Source: Girardinichthys multiradiatus
Taxonomy: Eukaryota; Chordata; Actinopteri; Cyprinodontiformes; Goodeidae
Assembly (NCBI RefSeq): GCF_021462225.1
Contig: NC_061811.1
Location: forward strand, 7,713,663 to 7,777,662
Direction: 5' to 3'
DNA length: 64,000 bases
A program made the position numbers and the translations under genes. Positions within the stretch are counted from its first letter, which is position 1; each line of letters opens with the position of its first letter. The notes under the pieces are model-generated. The model saw nothing but the letters and a program-made list of their open reading frames with translations. It searched no databases and was not told the origin of the DNA. Shown one piece after another: positions 1 to 10,666 of the stretch.

Positions 1-23
1 ACAAAAATTGTCTTTTCTCGCAG

Positions 24-607
24 AAGAAACTATATCTGCAGCTTTCCAGGATGCAGAAAAACGTACTTCAAGAGCTCACACCTCAAGGCTCATCTGCGAA
101 CACACACAGGTGAGGCCCTTCCTTTACACCTCTGTTCTTGATTAGTGGGTGTCACAGATGAGTGTGGTATTCTGTGTGTCTGTGTATTTCCTAATGAGCC
201 AAGACTGTGCTCATTGTTCTCTGTTGGAATTGACGTGTTGAGTTTTCATGACAACAGCATGACTCACTTGTTTTCCTTGTCTGTCCTTCTGTTTCCATCC
301 CGAAGGTGAGAAACCATTCAGCTGCAGCTGGGACGGCTGCGATAAGAGGTTTGCCCGCTCTGATGAGCTGTCCCGTCACCGCCGCACACACACCGGCGAG
401 AAGAAATTCGTCTGTCCCGTGTGCGATCGGCGATTCATGCGCAGTGACCACCTGACCAAACATGCCCGCCGTCACATGACCACGAAGAAGATTCCTACTT
501 GGCAGGCAGACGTTCGCAATCTGAGCAAAATGGCTTCGGACAAAACTTCTCCCTCTAAAGCTGCCATTGGCACCCTGAGCATGCTAGTACCTGCCAGCTC
601 TAAGTAG
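24..607 (+). CDS. klf11: KLF11-type Krueppel-like factor, 3' part of gene (partial at window start)
   Basis: Two coding exons are visible: 24-109 (preceded by a CAG acceptor, followed by GTGAGG) and 306-607 (after a CGAAG acceptor, ending in TAG at 605-607). They join in phase within a Gly codon. The product carries three C2H2 fingers: YICSFPGC...[13 protein letters not shown]...HRRTH and FVCPVC...HARRH, with TGEK-type linkers. The recognition helices ([21 protein letters not shown]) are those of Sp/KLF proteins that bind GC/CACCC boxes. The tail after finger 3 ([14 protein letters not shown], ending PASSK) resembles KLF11 (TIEG2) more than KLF10, from memory of the family. KLF11 is a nuclear TGF-beta-inducible repressor that recruits SIN3; the N-terminal repression domains lie upstream of the window. 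Which teleost duplicate (a or b) this is cannot be decided here. Confidence 0.88.
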
Positions 608-3600
608 CCATCTTTCTCAGTCTGTGCATATTTACTTAAGTGGATGTTGGAAACAAGTAATAAAAAACAAACAACTAATATTTTGATTTTAAAATATAAA
701 ATATTAAATTGAATTATGAGCAATTTTTCTTTTTTGAGATCAAAACCAGACGAGGAGACACTTAAATTGGTTTGATGTACTTGTCATGTTTAAGATAATA
801 AAGGCAAAATCACCAGCAAAGAGAACTGAAAACTTTGGCCCAGTTTTTATATCCCTAGAAAAAGCCCCTAGGTATCAAAACGGCTAATATCTGCCTGCAG
901 GAGGCACTGTTTCTTCTGTACACCTCAAAGCTGTTATCCCAGATATTTTTTCATCACAAATGGAAGATTACTGGGAATTTTACCCCTTTAACATTTTGTA
1001 TCCTTGCAGTTTTGGTAACCCGACTTTTTCGGCTACTATATGGTACTTTCCGCCAGGAAAGTTTCATACGAGCGTTGTGTCAATTAGTGTGTGCCTCATA
1101 GATGTTTTGCATCTGCATTTAATGTCATGTGGTTTCCTCCTGTCTGACTTAATCTTCAAATTTTGCTCTTTAAAACACCATTTACAAAAAAATTTATTAT
1201 TCTTCTATAATTATCAACTTTCACGTCACTGCCTGAATATATTTACCGTTACATAAAAAGTGAATTATTTGTTGTCGATGTGATGTGGATGCTACATTAA
1301 GTAGCGATTATTTTAATATAGCACATACAATAGATCTAAATTTTGGTATTTAGTTGTCAAATTTGCAAAATTAGGCTTATTTGGGCATATTTCTGACCAC
1401 TAGATGGCAGCAAAGTGCTTCTACTAAGATCCTTAGCATGTATGGAATATACTTCAACTGGCATTACTGGGAATGACACACCATCTTGACTGGAGGTGGT
1501 TTGAGGCGAAATCAAAAAAGTCTACAAGTGCTTTTTCTGTCAGAATGAGTTTACAAAATTTTTCCAAATTGTAATTTTTTATCTCTATAATTCACCAAAA
1601 TGGCAAATCCAGAGAAACAGAATTACACGCTATGGGAAATGTGTAAAACATGTACCTAAACAGACGCACCCTACCATATATGGATGGTGATGTCACAGGA
1701 TGAAGCATATACTTTGCTAGCTGATGTTGAGATGTTTCAGAATAGAAGAAAAATGGTCAATTTTCCCTCTGTTGGTGATTTCAATTTTTTATTATTTTTG
1801 ATCAAATTTTATTTTCTGCTCATCTGTGTTTGACTATGATAAAGGGAGAGAACAACAGCTCTTATTTCAATTAAATATTTAGTATTTTAAAATAGTTCAT
1901 TTTTTCATTACTGGTTTCTGATAAGAAGAAAATTCAGTTACTAAAAAATCTGCATGGACCTTCCTCACTCCTGAGACACCAGAGGGACAAAATGAGTGGC
2001 TCAGCAAACCTGGCTGCTTGTCTTTTACAAAAACTAAACATGCACTGGACTCTTCCTGCTCTACTGCTTATTTTGTACAAAGATTTTCTCTAGAAGATTG
2101 TTAGTTTACGTTTTTTATTATTGATCATTTGTATGCATCCTTGCCAAAGCTTTTGTATTGACTCAGTTGTTGGCATTTCATTTTGTCCACCTCTCCTACA
2201 AGACATTATATTTGTCATAATACTGATGTCTATGTGAATGTATCGTTTGAGTATAAAATGCATTTTTTTGTCTTACTTGGGTAAAAATTGACAAAAAGTG
2301 TAAATTTGAATACTAATCACAAGTACTTCGATTGTACCTCGAATATATCTGCCCGCCTAACTTTTCATATTATTTAATATCATGTTTGTAATTAAAAAAT
2401 TAATAATTAAATTAGTTGTTGTTTGAGTCATTTCTTAGTGGAAACGAGGAGTAGTCAGCAGTCTTTTCGAGCCGAATGATTCAGAAACACACTGAGTAAT
2501 ATCAGCCCACATCTTCTGTCATACTACCTCCTCCTTTACCATGGCCTTCTTTGGTCAGCTGAGCCTCACTCATGTTTTTCCAAATGAGCTTACTACCCTG
2601 TGGGTGTTGGCCTACACAGATTTCTGTAAGAGTTTGTTATAAAAGCTTTGCTAGTAGTTTCTGCAGGAACATCGAGTCCTCCTGATTATCTCAGGGCCAG
2701 AATGGTTTATGAGTCAGGAGTGACAGACGAGGAGTTTGCTTTTTATTAACAGATCTTTTGGGACTTTTTGGCTCAGTCTTGAATAAAGAAGAAGCTATGA
2801 TCTCAGTTTCACAGACCAATAAACGTTTTTAAATGTGTATATTTTTTTTAAGCACAGTAAACTGCCTTAATGATTGTGATGTTTGTTATTCGTACTTCAG
2901 CTACACAAAGTGGTAGAATTAAACAATATTATTTCATGAGACTTTCTAAACAGGATCATGGGAGTCTCTTCATCAAAAACAATGCTCTGATACACCCCAT
3001 AAATAATATGTATCAACAGTTTGTTTTTATTTCCATTTTTTATTAATACTATTATTAGCTTCAGTTCTCACATAACACAACAGATAATCGTGAATGTTAG
3101 GAATTTGTAACCCCTTATATACCAGTTTGATAAAATGAAGTTTGTTTCTAAGAAAAAAACAATTAGGGTTTTTTCTTCCATCCCTTATATGCAAATTGGA
3201 CTTTTGGGGAGTTCCTGTCTAAGCCCGCTGGCTTCAAATACTGCCTGTAGCTTTCAATGTGACCAAAAAACTTTCAAAAACGTCATTTTGAACAGGATTT
3301 AATGAAAGAACAAAAATAAAAAGGGACACACTTTACTCACTTTAAGATTGTCAAATTTGATTCCATTTTAATAAACACAGTTAAAATTATGCCAAAAGAA
3401 GCAAGCAAATGTTCCCAGGGACGCAGGATGGTGCAGAATACCTCCAAGTAAAGCTTCAGGGCTTCTTTTGTTTCCTTGTTACTGCGCACATGCATCACCA
3501 TTAATAGGACCTTCATCCAATCACACACTGGGAAATATGGACTGCTGGGGGCGCGACCAATCAGCGCTCTTCTCTGCACCCCCGCCCACCTACCTCACGG

Positions 3601-4230
3601 GCAGACTGACATATGAAGTGTGATCAACAGCGACACCTGCTGCCCTGAGCAAGTCATCCCTGTAGCTACAACGGCAAAAAGGGATTTATGAAAATTAGGT
3701 TATTGTAAAAAACAGCGTAACCACAATAACAAGGATTAATAGGACAAAACATACAGCAAAGATAGATTTTACTGTGTTCATTTATTTAAATTAGATAAAA
3801 AAGAAGTGGAAATAATCCATTCATCTATACATGTTTGTCTGTGCAGGGTTGCGAGGGAGCTGCTGCCCATCTTAACCACATACATATTAAGGTATAACAA
3901 TAAATAAATAACCAATGGCTTTTATGTGATTCTCTGTCAAGAATCCATTATGTTATGACTGATTGGAGATTGTCCATTTAAATTCCTGAGGGGATTTGGA
4001 CAAAAATGTCAAGTGGTAGACCAAATAATTACACCTGTGCTGCGGCAGAGAAACCGATGTGGTATCCATGAAAACACAGACAGATCTTTCACTCAAATGA
4101 AGTCCCTTAATAAGTATGACTATATCCCAATAACTGTATGAGAAGGGCTTAAAATGAACAAAAAACATCTTTAAATAACTCTCCTCTCCTGGATTCTCAA
4201 GGGTGTACCAAATATGGAACATTGAACGGT
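608..4230. other. klf11 3' UTR and intergenic DNA, no gene seen
   Basis: AT-rich sequence after the klf11 stop. AATAAA signals at 659-664 and 797-802 could end the transcript; which one is used cannot be told. I find no convincing coding exon, RNA gene or well-preserved transposon in the rest. The open frames here are short and unconserved in character. Confidence 0.6.
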
Positions 4231-4700
4231 GGACGGTCTAATAACTAGCTTCCAACATTACTTGAGAGACACCCCGTGGCATGCTGGTAATGTAAGGAGG
4301 GAGCTCCATCATGATCTGGGATCTCTTACCTTCAATGGAACAATGAGGCTATAGGTTGTGCAGGGGTGTCGAACCGTGGCTGGCTGTGTGGAGATGTTGC
4401 TGTAGATGGGCCTTGTCTGTTTGGTGATGAATGAATCTTTCAACAGATTGCTGCAGTTCGAAACGCCCTTCAGTCAAAGGACTTCATCCGGCAGTCACTC
4501 TTTTGGACCATCCTGCAAATTCTCCTGCTTTAAATCTCATTGAAAATGTTTCAGGACTGATGGCAAGGGAGATTTCCAAAAACAGAAATCAGTTTCTCAC
4601 TAGAGTCTTCTTTTTCATTTCAGTTGTTTTTTTGCTTAAAATTTTTGATCAGCTGATGAACAGTATATTGGAGTTTAAATGCAGTTTTTGATCATTTCAC
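4230..4700 (+). mobile_element. Tc1/mariner transposase fossil, plus strand
   Basis: A decayed transposase C-terminal part. The frame from 4431 reads LDHPANSPALNLIENVSGLM, which fits the Tc1 signature [19 protein letters not shown] around the catalytic Glu. Upstream, near 4300, an IMIWDLL-like stretch corresponds to the GGSIMVW block, with stops and shifts between. Terminal repeats were not located, so the ends are approximate. It lies in the klf11-dnaaf2 intergenic region. Confidence 0.6.
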
Positions 4701-4990
4701 TACTCTCTTTTTTGTCCCTTCCTCCTGTTTTCTCTCTTTGCATTTTGAGGCTCTACTTTAAAATCTGGTTATGATCCAATAGCTGAAATGCGATTTCTTG
4801 CAACTTTTTACCCGATCTTAAGACTTTTCATTACGAGTGTGTATTGTAGCAAGTCCATACACTGAGTTACCGAACTGGCCAGAATAGCTTTTCATGTCTT
4901 CCAACAACAAAAACGCCACTCGCAATATGGCGGCGACGTTGACGTACGACCCGGAAGGTCTTTTCTTTTTCGCTCTCCCCTTGCCTCCGT

Positions 4991-5004
4991 GTTACCATGG
5001 TGAC
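4991..5004. promoter_or_regulatory. RFX X-box in the dnaaf2 promoter
   Basis: The 14-mer GTTACCATGGTGAC matches every position of the X-box consensus RYYNCCATRRNRAC and is nearly palindromic. It lies 174 bp before the dnaaf2 start codon. Next to it are a YY1-like AATATGGCGGC, a CRE-like TGACGTAC and an ETS-like CCGGAAG (4925-4955), as in a TATA-less promoter. RFX factors drive ciliary genes through such boxes, and dnaaf2 is one. Confidence 0.65.
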
Positions 5005-5177
5005 ATCAACAACGCTACCGTTTTCCTTTGTGTCTAGCTTTAATCACTCGATACTAAACCTGAGTTAACGACGGCAGTTGACTAATATAGACTGTATCAG
5101 TTACTGCGTTTAAGCTGAAACAATTTTTCTGAACATTTAAAGTTCATTCAACTGGTCTGTTCCTCAAAATATTCAAA

Positions 5178-8165
5178 ATGGACATCGGCGAAAAGCTAAA
5201 AGAGCTAAACTTGTCGTCGGAGGAAGTGGGCAGATTTACCAAAGCCTTCAAAGACGATAAATTCAGGGAGATGTTCTGCGAATACGTCCAAGAAATATCC
5301 GAACCTGAAAACAGGAGAAAGTACGAAGAGGAAATCCGACAGTTGGAGCAGGAGAGAGGAAACAACGTGGAGTTTATCCAGCCGACACCGTTCAGGGTGA
5401 TCAAAACGAGCGCAGCTGGAAAGCAGAAATGCTTCATCAACATCTGTGCCAATGATACAATCCAGAAACCAGAGGGAAAGAGTGCTTTGTCAGAGGATGG
5501 CCGAAGGGGGCAGTGTTGGACCTTACCTCACAGTCTTCATCCTGGGAGGTCAGAGAGAGACACTAAAGGCAACACATTTATGGTCTATGATGTCATTTTC
5601 CACCCTGACACGCTGCACATGGCCGCTAAAAACAGAGCATTCATGGATATGGTGTACGACGCAGCTATTGATGGAGTCCAAAGAGCATTTAACATAAATC
5701 TAGACAAATACAATGTGAGAGAAATGAAGACAAAATATAAAGGTACCCCTCAGACATTTGTTATCCGAAAACCCATACCTGGATACGATCCCCAGAACCC
5801 TGCCCCTGCCTTACCATGCCTAGATGTTCCTCAGCCACAGATGGAGTGTGACGAGTCGCCTTCATTAACAAACAGCAGAGATGTTCAACAACAGAGCTCC
5901 CAGTTCCAATCACAGAAGAACCAGGAGCCAGCAAAGCCAAACTACACAGTAAAATACCGATCTAGGGTTGATTTACAGGACTTCAGGTATTCTAGAGACT
6001 CGGTGCAGAGCTCCAGACCCAATGAAATTCTCATTACTATTGACCTGCCTCTCCTGAAGTCAGTCAGAGACACCAGCCTTGAAATAAAGGAGAAAAGTCT
6101 GCTTCTGGAGAACAAACAGCCAGCCTACAGGCTCCATCTGCCTTTAGCCTACCCTGTGGATGGAGACCAAGGAGAGGCCAAGTTCAACAAACACACAGGA
6201 CAGCTCACTGTCGCCCTGCCGGTCTGTCCACCCGATGAAGCTCTTAATGATTCTGCTGGACCTTGTCCTCCAGTGAGTGCTCCTGAGAGAGACAGTGAGA
6301 GTCCAGAGGAGCAAAGTGAGGTCGAAGAGGACCAAGGGGAAAAAGGGATTTATGAGAAGAGCGAGCAAGAGGTCCAGACAGGTGAACTGGAAGAAGAAAA
6401 ACAGAAAAAAGGAAATGGATTGGTTAACAACAGTGAAGAACAGAAAAGTGGAGGAAAGGAGAATAAATGTCACCAAATAAAACAAAAACAGCATGAAACA
6501 GAGGAGGGAAAAACAGAAACAGAGCTTCCAATCTGGAGCGTGGATGAAAAGCAAGATACATTACAAGTAAACAAGGAGGTGGAAAAGAAGGAAGGTGGAC
6601 TAATGAAGGAAACCCAAAGTCGATATTCAGAGAAAAGATCAGCTCTGGATAAAGATTACTGTCAAGTAGGAGATGATCCTGTTAGGAAAACAGGAGTTTA
6701 TGCTCAGGAAACTGCAGCTGTCAAAAAACGATCTGCTTCTGCTGAAACTAAAAACCAGGGTGTTTTAATCTCTGACGAACAGACCAGTTTCTCAGAAGAG
6801 GAAAAAGAAGCTAAACCAACCTCAAGTTTGGAGTCTACATCCAAAACATCTTTAGACCTCCAGGTGGGGCCTGGAAAGGTCAGGAATGTTCAGGAAAATA
6901 CGCAGGTGGGATCCATCCTAGGACAATGAAGTAGCTCCACACTGGCAGATGTTTTAAAACATCATCAGGATTGGGACTTTTTCAGTTTATTTTTAATGTG
7001 ATGTGAATGCATTGCAATCATTAGCTGCATGTTTGGTTGCATTAAGTCACGCAGCGGTTTTTATCTAATCAGATCTGCCTTTTACTCTTCTGGTAAACAT
7101 TTTGTTTTACAGTTTTAACAGAGCATTTCATAGAAAGAACACCGTAGCTACAGACAAACAGGGTGGTGGTAGTGTGATGGTCTGGGGCTGCTTCAGGGCT
7201 CGGATGACAATGTGAATGCAGCAGGACAATAAACTGAAGCATACCAGTAGGTCTGCCTCTGTATGGCAAAAAAACAAAGACTCGTTAATAATTAACACCA
7301 ATGCTTGATGGCAGTTGTCACTAAGGGTGGCACAAATCAGGGTTAGGGGGAATTACTGTTTCACATAGGGCCAAGTTTGGTTGGATATCCTTGTAAATAA
7401 ATGAAATTAGCACTTTAAAGCTACTCAGGTAACCTTTCTGTTATATTAAAATGTGAAACATTTAAGAGCAAAAAACAGAAGAAATCTGTAAGGGGGGAAA
7501 TACTTTTTCGCAGCACTGTAAATGGACACAGCGGAGTTACACAATAGCACTTGTTCCTGGTTCCCTCTTTTGTTCAAACTAGGACTTCTTGAAATTTTCA
7601 CCACTGACGTTTCTGATGAAGCAAAGATCAGTGTGATTTAACAACTCATCTGGCTTCTGGGGCTGATTAGATCTAAAGCCAACCAGACCAGCAGTGTTTG
7701 TACCACAGTTTGAGAACCATCTAGAAAATGTTGCTGTTAAGTATGAGCCACAACCCTGTAATATTAACTTTTTTCTCTTCTTCTTTTATTCTGCATCAGG
7801 CTCAACAAGACACTTCACTTCAGCACCTTCCATCCATGGAGGAACCCCAGATTTCACCTGAGGTTTCTTTCCCACCAACCGAGACCGCTCAAAGCCAGGG
7901 CAGTGTGGGGGATGTCAGGCTTTCAGGGAGGCCGCTGGAGTCCAGCCAGGTGTTTGTTACAGATGCAGCAGGAAAGGGGAGGGAAACAGGTGAAGATGAC
8001 CTGCCAGAACATCACGTCCCCCAGAGGTCAGAGCAGGACAACCAGCCACCAGTCGAAGTGTCACTGAGGGAGATCAATGCCGATGGAAAAGAGACGCTGA
8101 TCAGTGATCATTCCACATCTGCAGGTTTCGTTTTCCAGAACAAACTTATGTACGAGCTGGACTGA
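5178..8165 (+). CDS. dnaaf2: Dynein axonemal assembly factor 2 (kintoun), PIH1 domain
   Basis: Cytoplasmic co-chaperone that works with HSP90/R2TP-type complexes to pre-assemble axonemal dynein arms; loss causes immotile cilia in vertebrates. Exon 1 starts at ATG 5178. Residues about 30-200 form the PIH1 domain (FRVIK, CWTLPHSLHPGR, MVYDVIFHP, FVIRKPIPGYD). Residues about 255-350 form a second, CS-like beta domain (NEILITIDLPLLKSV ... GQLTVALPV). A long Glu/Lys-rich, poorly conserved tail follows. Exon 2 is 7800-8165 after TCTGCATCAG; it continues in phase and ends NKLMYELD. The exon-1 donor is ambiguous: CAG|GTGGGG (ends 6863) and CAG|GTGGGA (ends 6905) are both phase 0, giving 683 or 697 aa, shorter than the mammalian protein (about 840 aa from memory). 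Without splicing the frame stops at 6929 (583 aa). A polyadenylation signal lies at 8290-8295. Confidence 0.9.
7130..7518 (+). mobile_element. Tc1-type transposon remnant in the dnaaf2 intron
   Basis: The stretch near 7165-7250 translates to SVMVWGCF followed by QQDNKLKHTS, the Tc1 transposase blocks around the second catalytic Asp, with the intervening part deleted. The right end reads AAATACTTTTTCGCAGCACTG followed by TA, the terminal inverted repeat type of the AAGTATTTGCCCC group also seen at 61745-62711. The left end is missing. Confidence 0.7.
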
Positions 8166-8289
8166 TGCTCCGTGTTTTCAAAGAGAATGAAGACATTTTA
8201 TGTCGAAGATTTTTTCTGCTATCATATTGTAGCTGAGATGTTTTCAAAGTGAGAGTTTACACGCTGTTCTGTGGGTTTCTCTCAACGTT

Positions 8290-8295
8290 AATAAA
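8290..8295 (+). terminator. dnaaf2 polyadenylation signal
   Basis: AATAAA 125 bp after the dnaaf2 stop codon. It is the first canonical signal downstream and the likely transcript end. Confidence 0.6.
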
Positions 8296-8599
8296 CTAAA
8301 AAGTATCTATTAATAAATATTCATGACAAAAATACCTATATGCTTTGTTGTCCGAACGTGTCAGAATAGTTCTTATTATGCCGTGAATAATAATTACATA
8401 GCCATTAAAGCACCCAGTAACTACCGCCAAAGAGGGAGTAAATGACATGTTTACCAAAACTCCCAATTTTACGCAGATCTGTATCTGTACAAAATTAGTC
8501 CTTATTCACCAGAAAAGTCAAAGACTGCAGCAAACCTCTGTTACCATGCAGGTTAAGTGATTGTATGGGTTGTACAAATTTTGGGTATATGTGTGATAA

Positions 8600-8812
8600 T
8601 TTAAGGTCCAAAGACATGCCTGTTAGGTTAATTGGTCTCTAAACTGCCCTTAGGTGTATGAATGAGTGTGTGGATGGTTGTTTGTGTGTTGCCCTGCGAT
8701 GGACTGGTGACCTGTCCAGGGTGAACCCCGCCTCTCGCCCATAGACTGCTGGAGATGGTCACCAGCTTCCCCACGACCCACTATGGAATAAGTGGTAGAA
8801 AATGACTGACTG
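8600..8812 (+). repeat. LINE-like 3' tail, dispersed teleost repeat
   Basis: The block with CCCTGCGATGGACTGGTGAC, CTGTCCAGGGTG and GCCTCTCGCCCA, ending AATAAGTGGTAGAAAATGACTGACTGATG, is the frequently repeated 3' tail of fish L2-type LINEs or SINEs that share it, from memory of many teleost loci. No open frame remains. The exact family is not certain. Confidence 0.55.
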
Positions 8813-10300
8813 ATGTGTGATAATTTTATTCAGTTTTTAGATCTAATTTATTGGAGTTATATAACCATATTCCTTACGGTGGACTCTGAATAACATATGG
8901 AAAATGATATTACTGTTGGGTTTTCAAAGAGGAGAAATGGCCAGGACCCATTTTTATTTGCATCGTTCACTAGGCTACGTCTGTCTAGTTTTGTGAAAAG
9001 TTTCTGCAGATTGTGTTTTTTCTTCCTCCATACACCTGACCCAGTAAACTCACCTGAGCGACCTTTGCTTCATACTATCAGAGATGTAAACTGGTTCCAT
9101 GAAGCCCATGTCCAACCCATCAAGGCTCTTTTTTTAGTTCCTTTGTGGCGGTTCTGGTGCTGAAAGCAGAGCGAATCAAGACTGGTTCTTAATCTTAGGT
9201 TCATCTCCCTTTTTATTTTCCCCTCTTAGAATAAAGTAGGTATTAAAACTTAGAACCAGGCTCTATGAAGTCTTAGAGACTGATAAATTGTTGATAAAAT
9301 TTAGATTTTAATCAATCAAAAAAAACACTTTATCTTTAGTGTGGAGATTAATTAGTTGCTGGTTAAATGTTCCCGTTATGTTTCTGCTGTTTAGTTCATT
9401 ATTACTAAACAGATATTTTGACTAATCACCGACTCTTGATCTTAGTGAATTACTCTCATTAATTCTAGTTATTTTTAAAAAAGTTTTGTGTTTATTATAC
9501 ATTTTTATTCTGAGAAATATACAAAAATCCCATTATTCTTCTCTAAATGTTAAAGAGTTTACTCAGTGTAAATGATTCATCCATCTGACTGATTTTTAAA
9601 TCATGGGCCTGTTCACTTTAACATATTAATTCATTATAATAATGGCGTTTGACAAGTTAAAGGGGAAAACATTAGAAACCGTTGAGCGATTGATGTAAAC
9701 AGTTTATCAATATCACAAAACTTTGAATTGATCTTCTTTTTCCCTACAAAACCAAACCTTTAACTTGTTTTATTCAAATAGATGAACCCCATCCCCACAC
9801 AGAAAATGTTTAAGAATGAGGTACTACACACACAACAATGAATACTTTTATTCTTTATGTACTTATAAAAATTCTTGAACTTTACATGCATAATAAAATT
9901 ACCTTCCTTTGATCGGCAGGTGAAATACGTAAAAATATGAATCCTTTTCCTATTTATTAAATGGATCAAAACTAAGAAATCACACTATTTAGTCTCTAAA
10001 CACATAAACCAGCAGCGTGTACTTTGAGGCACTTTTCTGAGTTTAGTAAAAATCAGTTAAAGATTAGGGACAGATGCTTTGATGCATCACTGGGGTCACA
10101 TTTGTAGGTCCGCTTTCTGCAGGATTCAAAGTTCCTTCCATTAACAGATAACCTGCAGCCTATTTGCTTTCCTCTTTTATGTGTTTTAATCCTTAGAATA
10201 TTAGCGAGTCAGTGAAAACTAGAAAAGCCTGATCAGTGCATCTCTAATAACAGATTCCCTGTAGCCCTGCCTCGTGGACCCCTGAGGCGCTGTGCTTATT
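8813..10300. other. Intergenic spacer between the convergent genes dnaaf2 and lrr1
   Basis: AT-rich spacer. On the minus strand, AATAAA signals for lrr1 could be TTTATT on the plus strand at 10303-10308 or one near 9850. No gene or recognisable transposon was seen in the remainder. Confidence 0.5.
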
Positions 10301-10666
10301 TCTTTATTCCCCTGTCGTATAGATGTAGGTCTGTAGAGGAACCTGGAGTCTCAGATACAGGACAAAAGCAAGATGATGTTTGAGATTTGGCAGCAGTGCA
10401 GGATTATTGCTTTGTTTTATATAGTCAACACTACTCAGACAGAGCAGGTCCTAAGATTAATGTAGGTGTAAAACCAACCGAATGAAGCACTGTTAAAAAC
10501 ACAACAGAACTGAGTTTCAACTGTCATCTAAAGCAATCATCAGGATGGTCCTGGGTTGTAACTACCCCAGCTGCCTCCATACATTCACTGTAACAAGATC
10601 TATTGCAGCCTCCACTGCAATTTCATCATGTTTCTGGATGCTTAAGACAAAGCGGTCTGTTGCTTC

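Noticed and set aside
4431..4691. Host gene of 86 aa
   Set aside because: LDHPANSPALNLIENV is a transposase signature, so the frame belongs to a Tc1 fossil.
6144..6554. 136-aa minus-strand frame inside dnaaf2
   Set aside because: Mirror of the Lys/Glu-rich dnaaf2 tail, which reads as Phe/Leu-rich on the other strand; no start context or homology.
6927..6929. TGA at 6929 as the true end of dnaaf2
   Set aside because: A well-formed acceptor at 7799/7800 continues the frame for 121 codons of similar composition ending in a conserved-looking YELD terminus; the stop lies in the intron.
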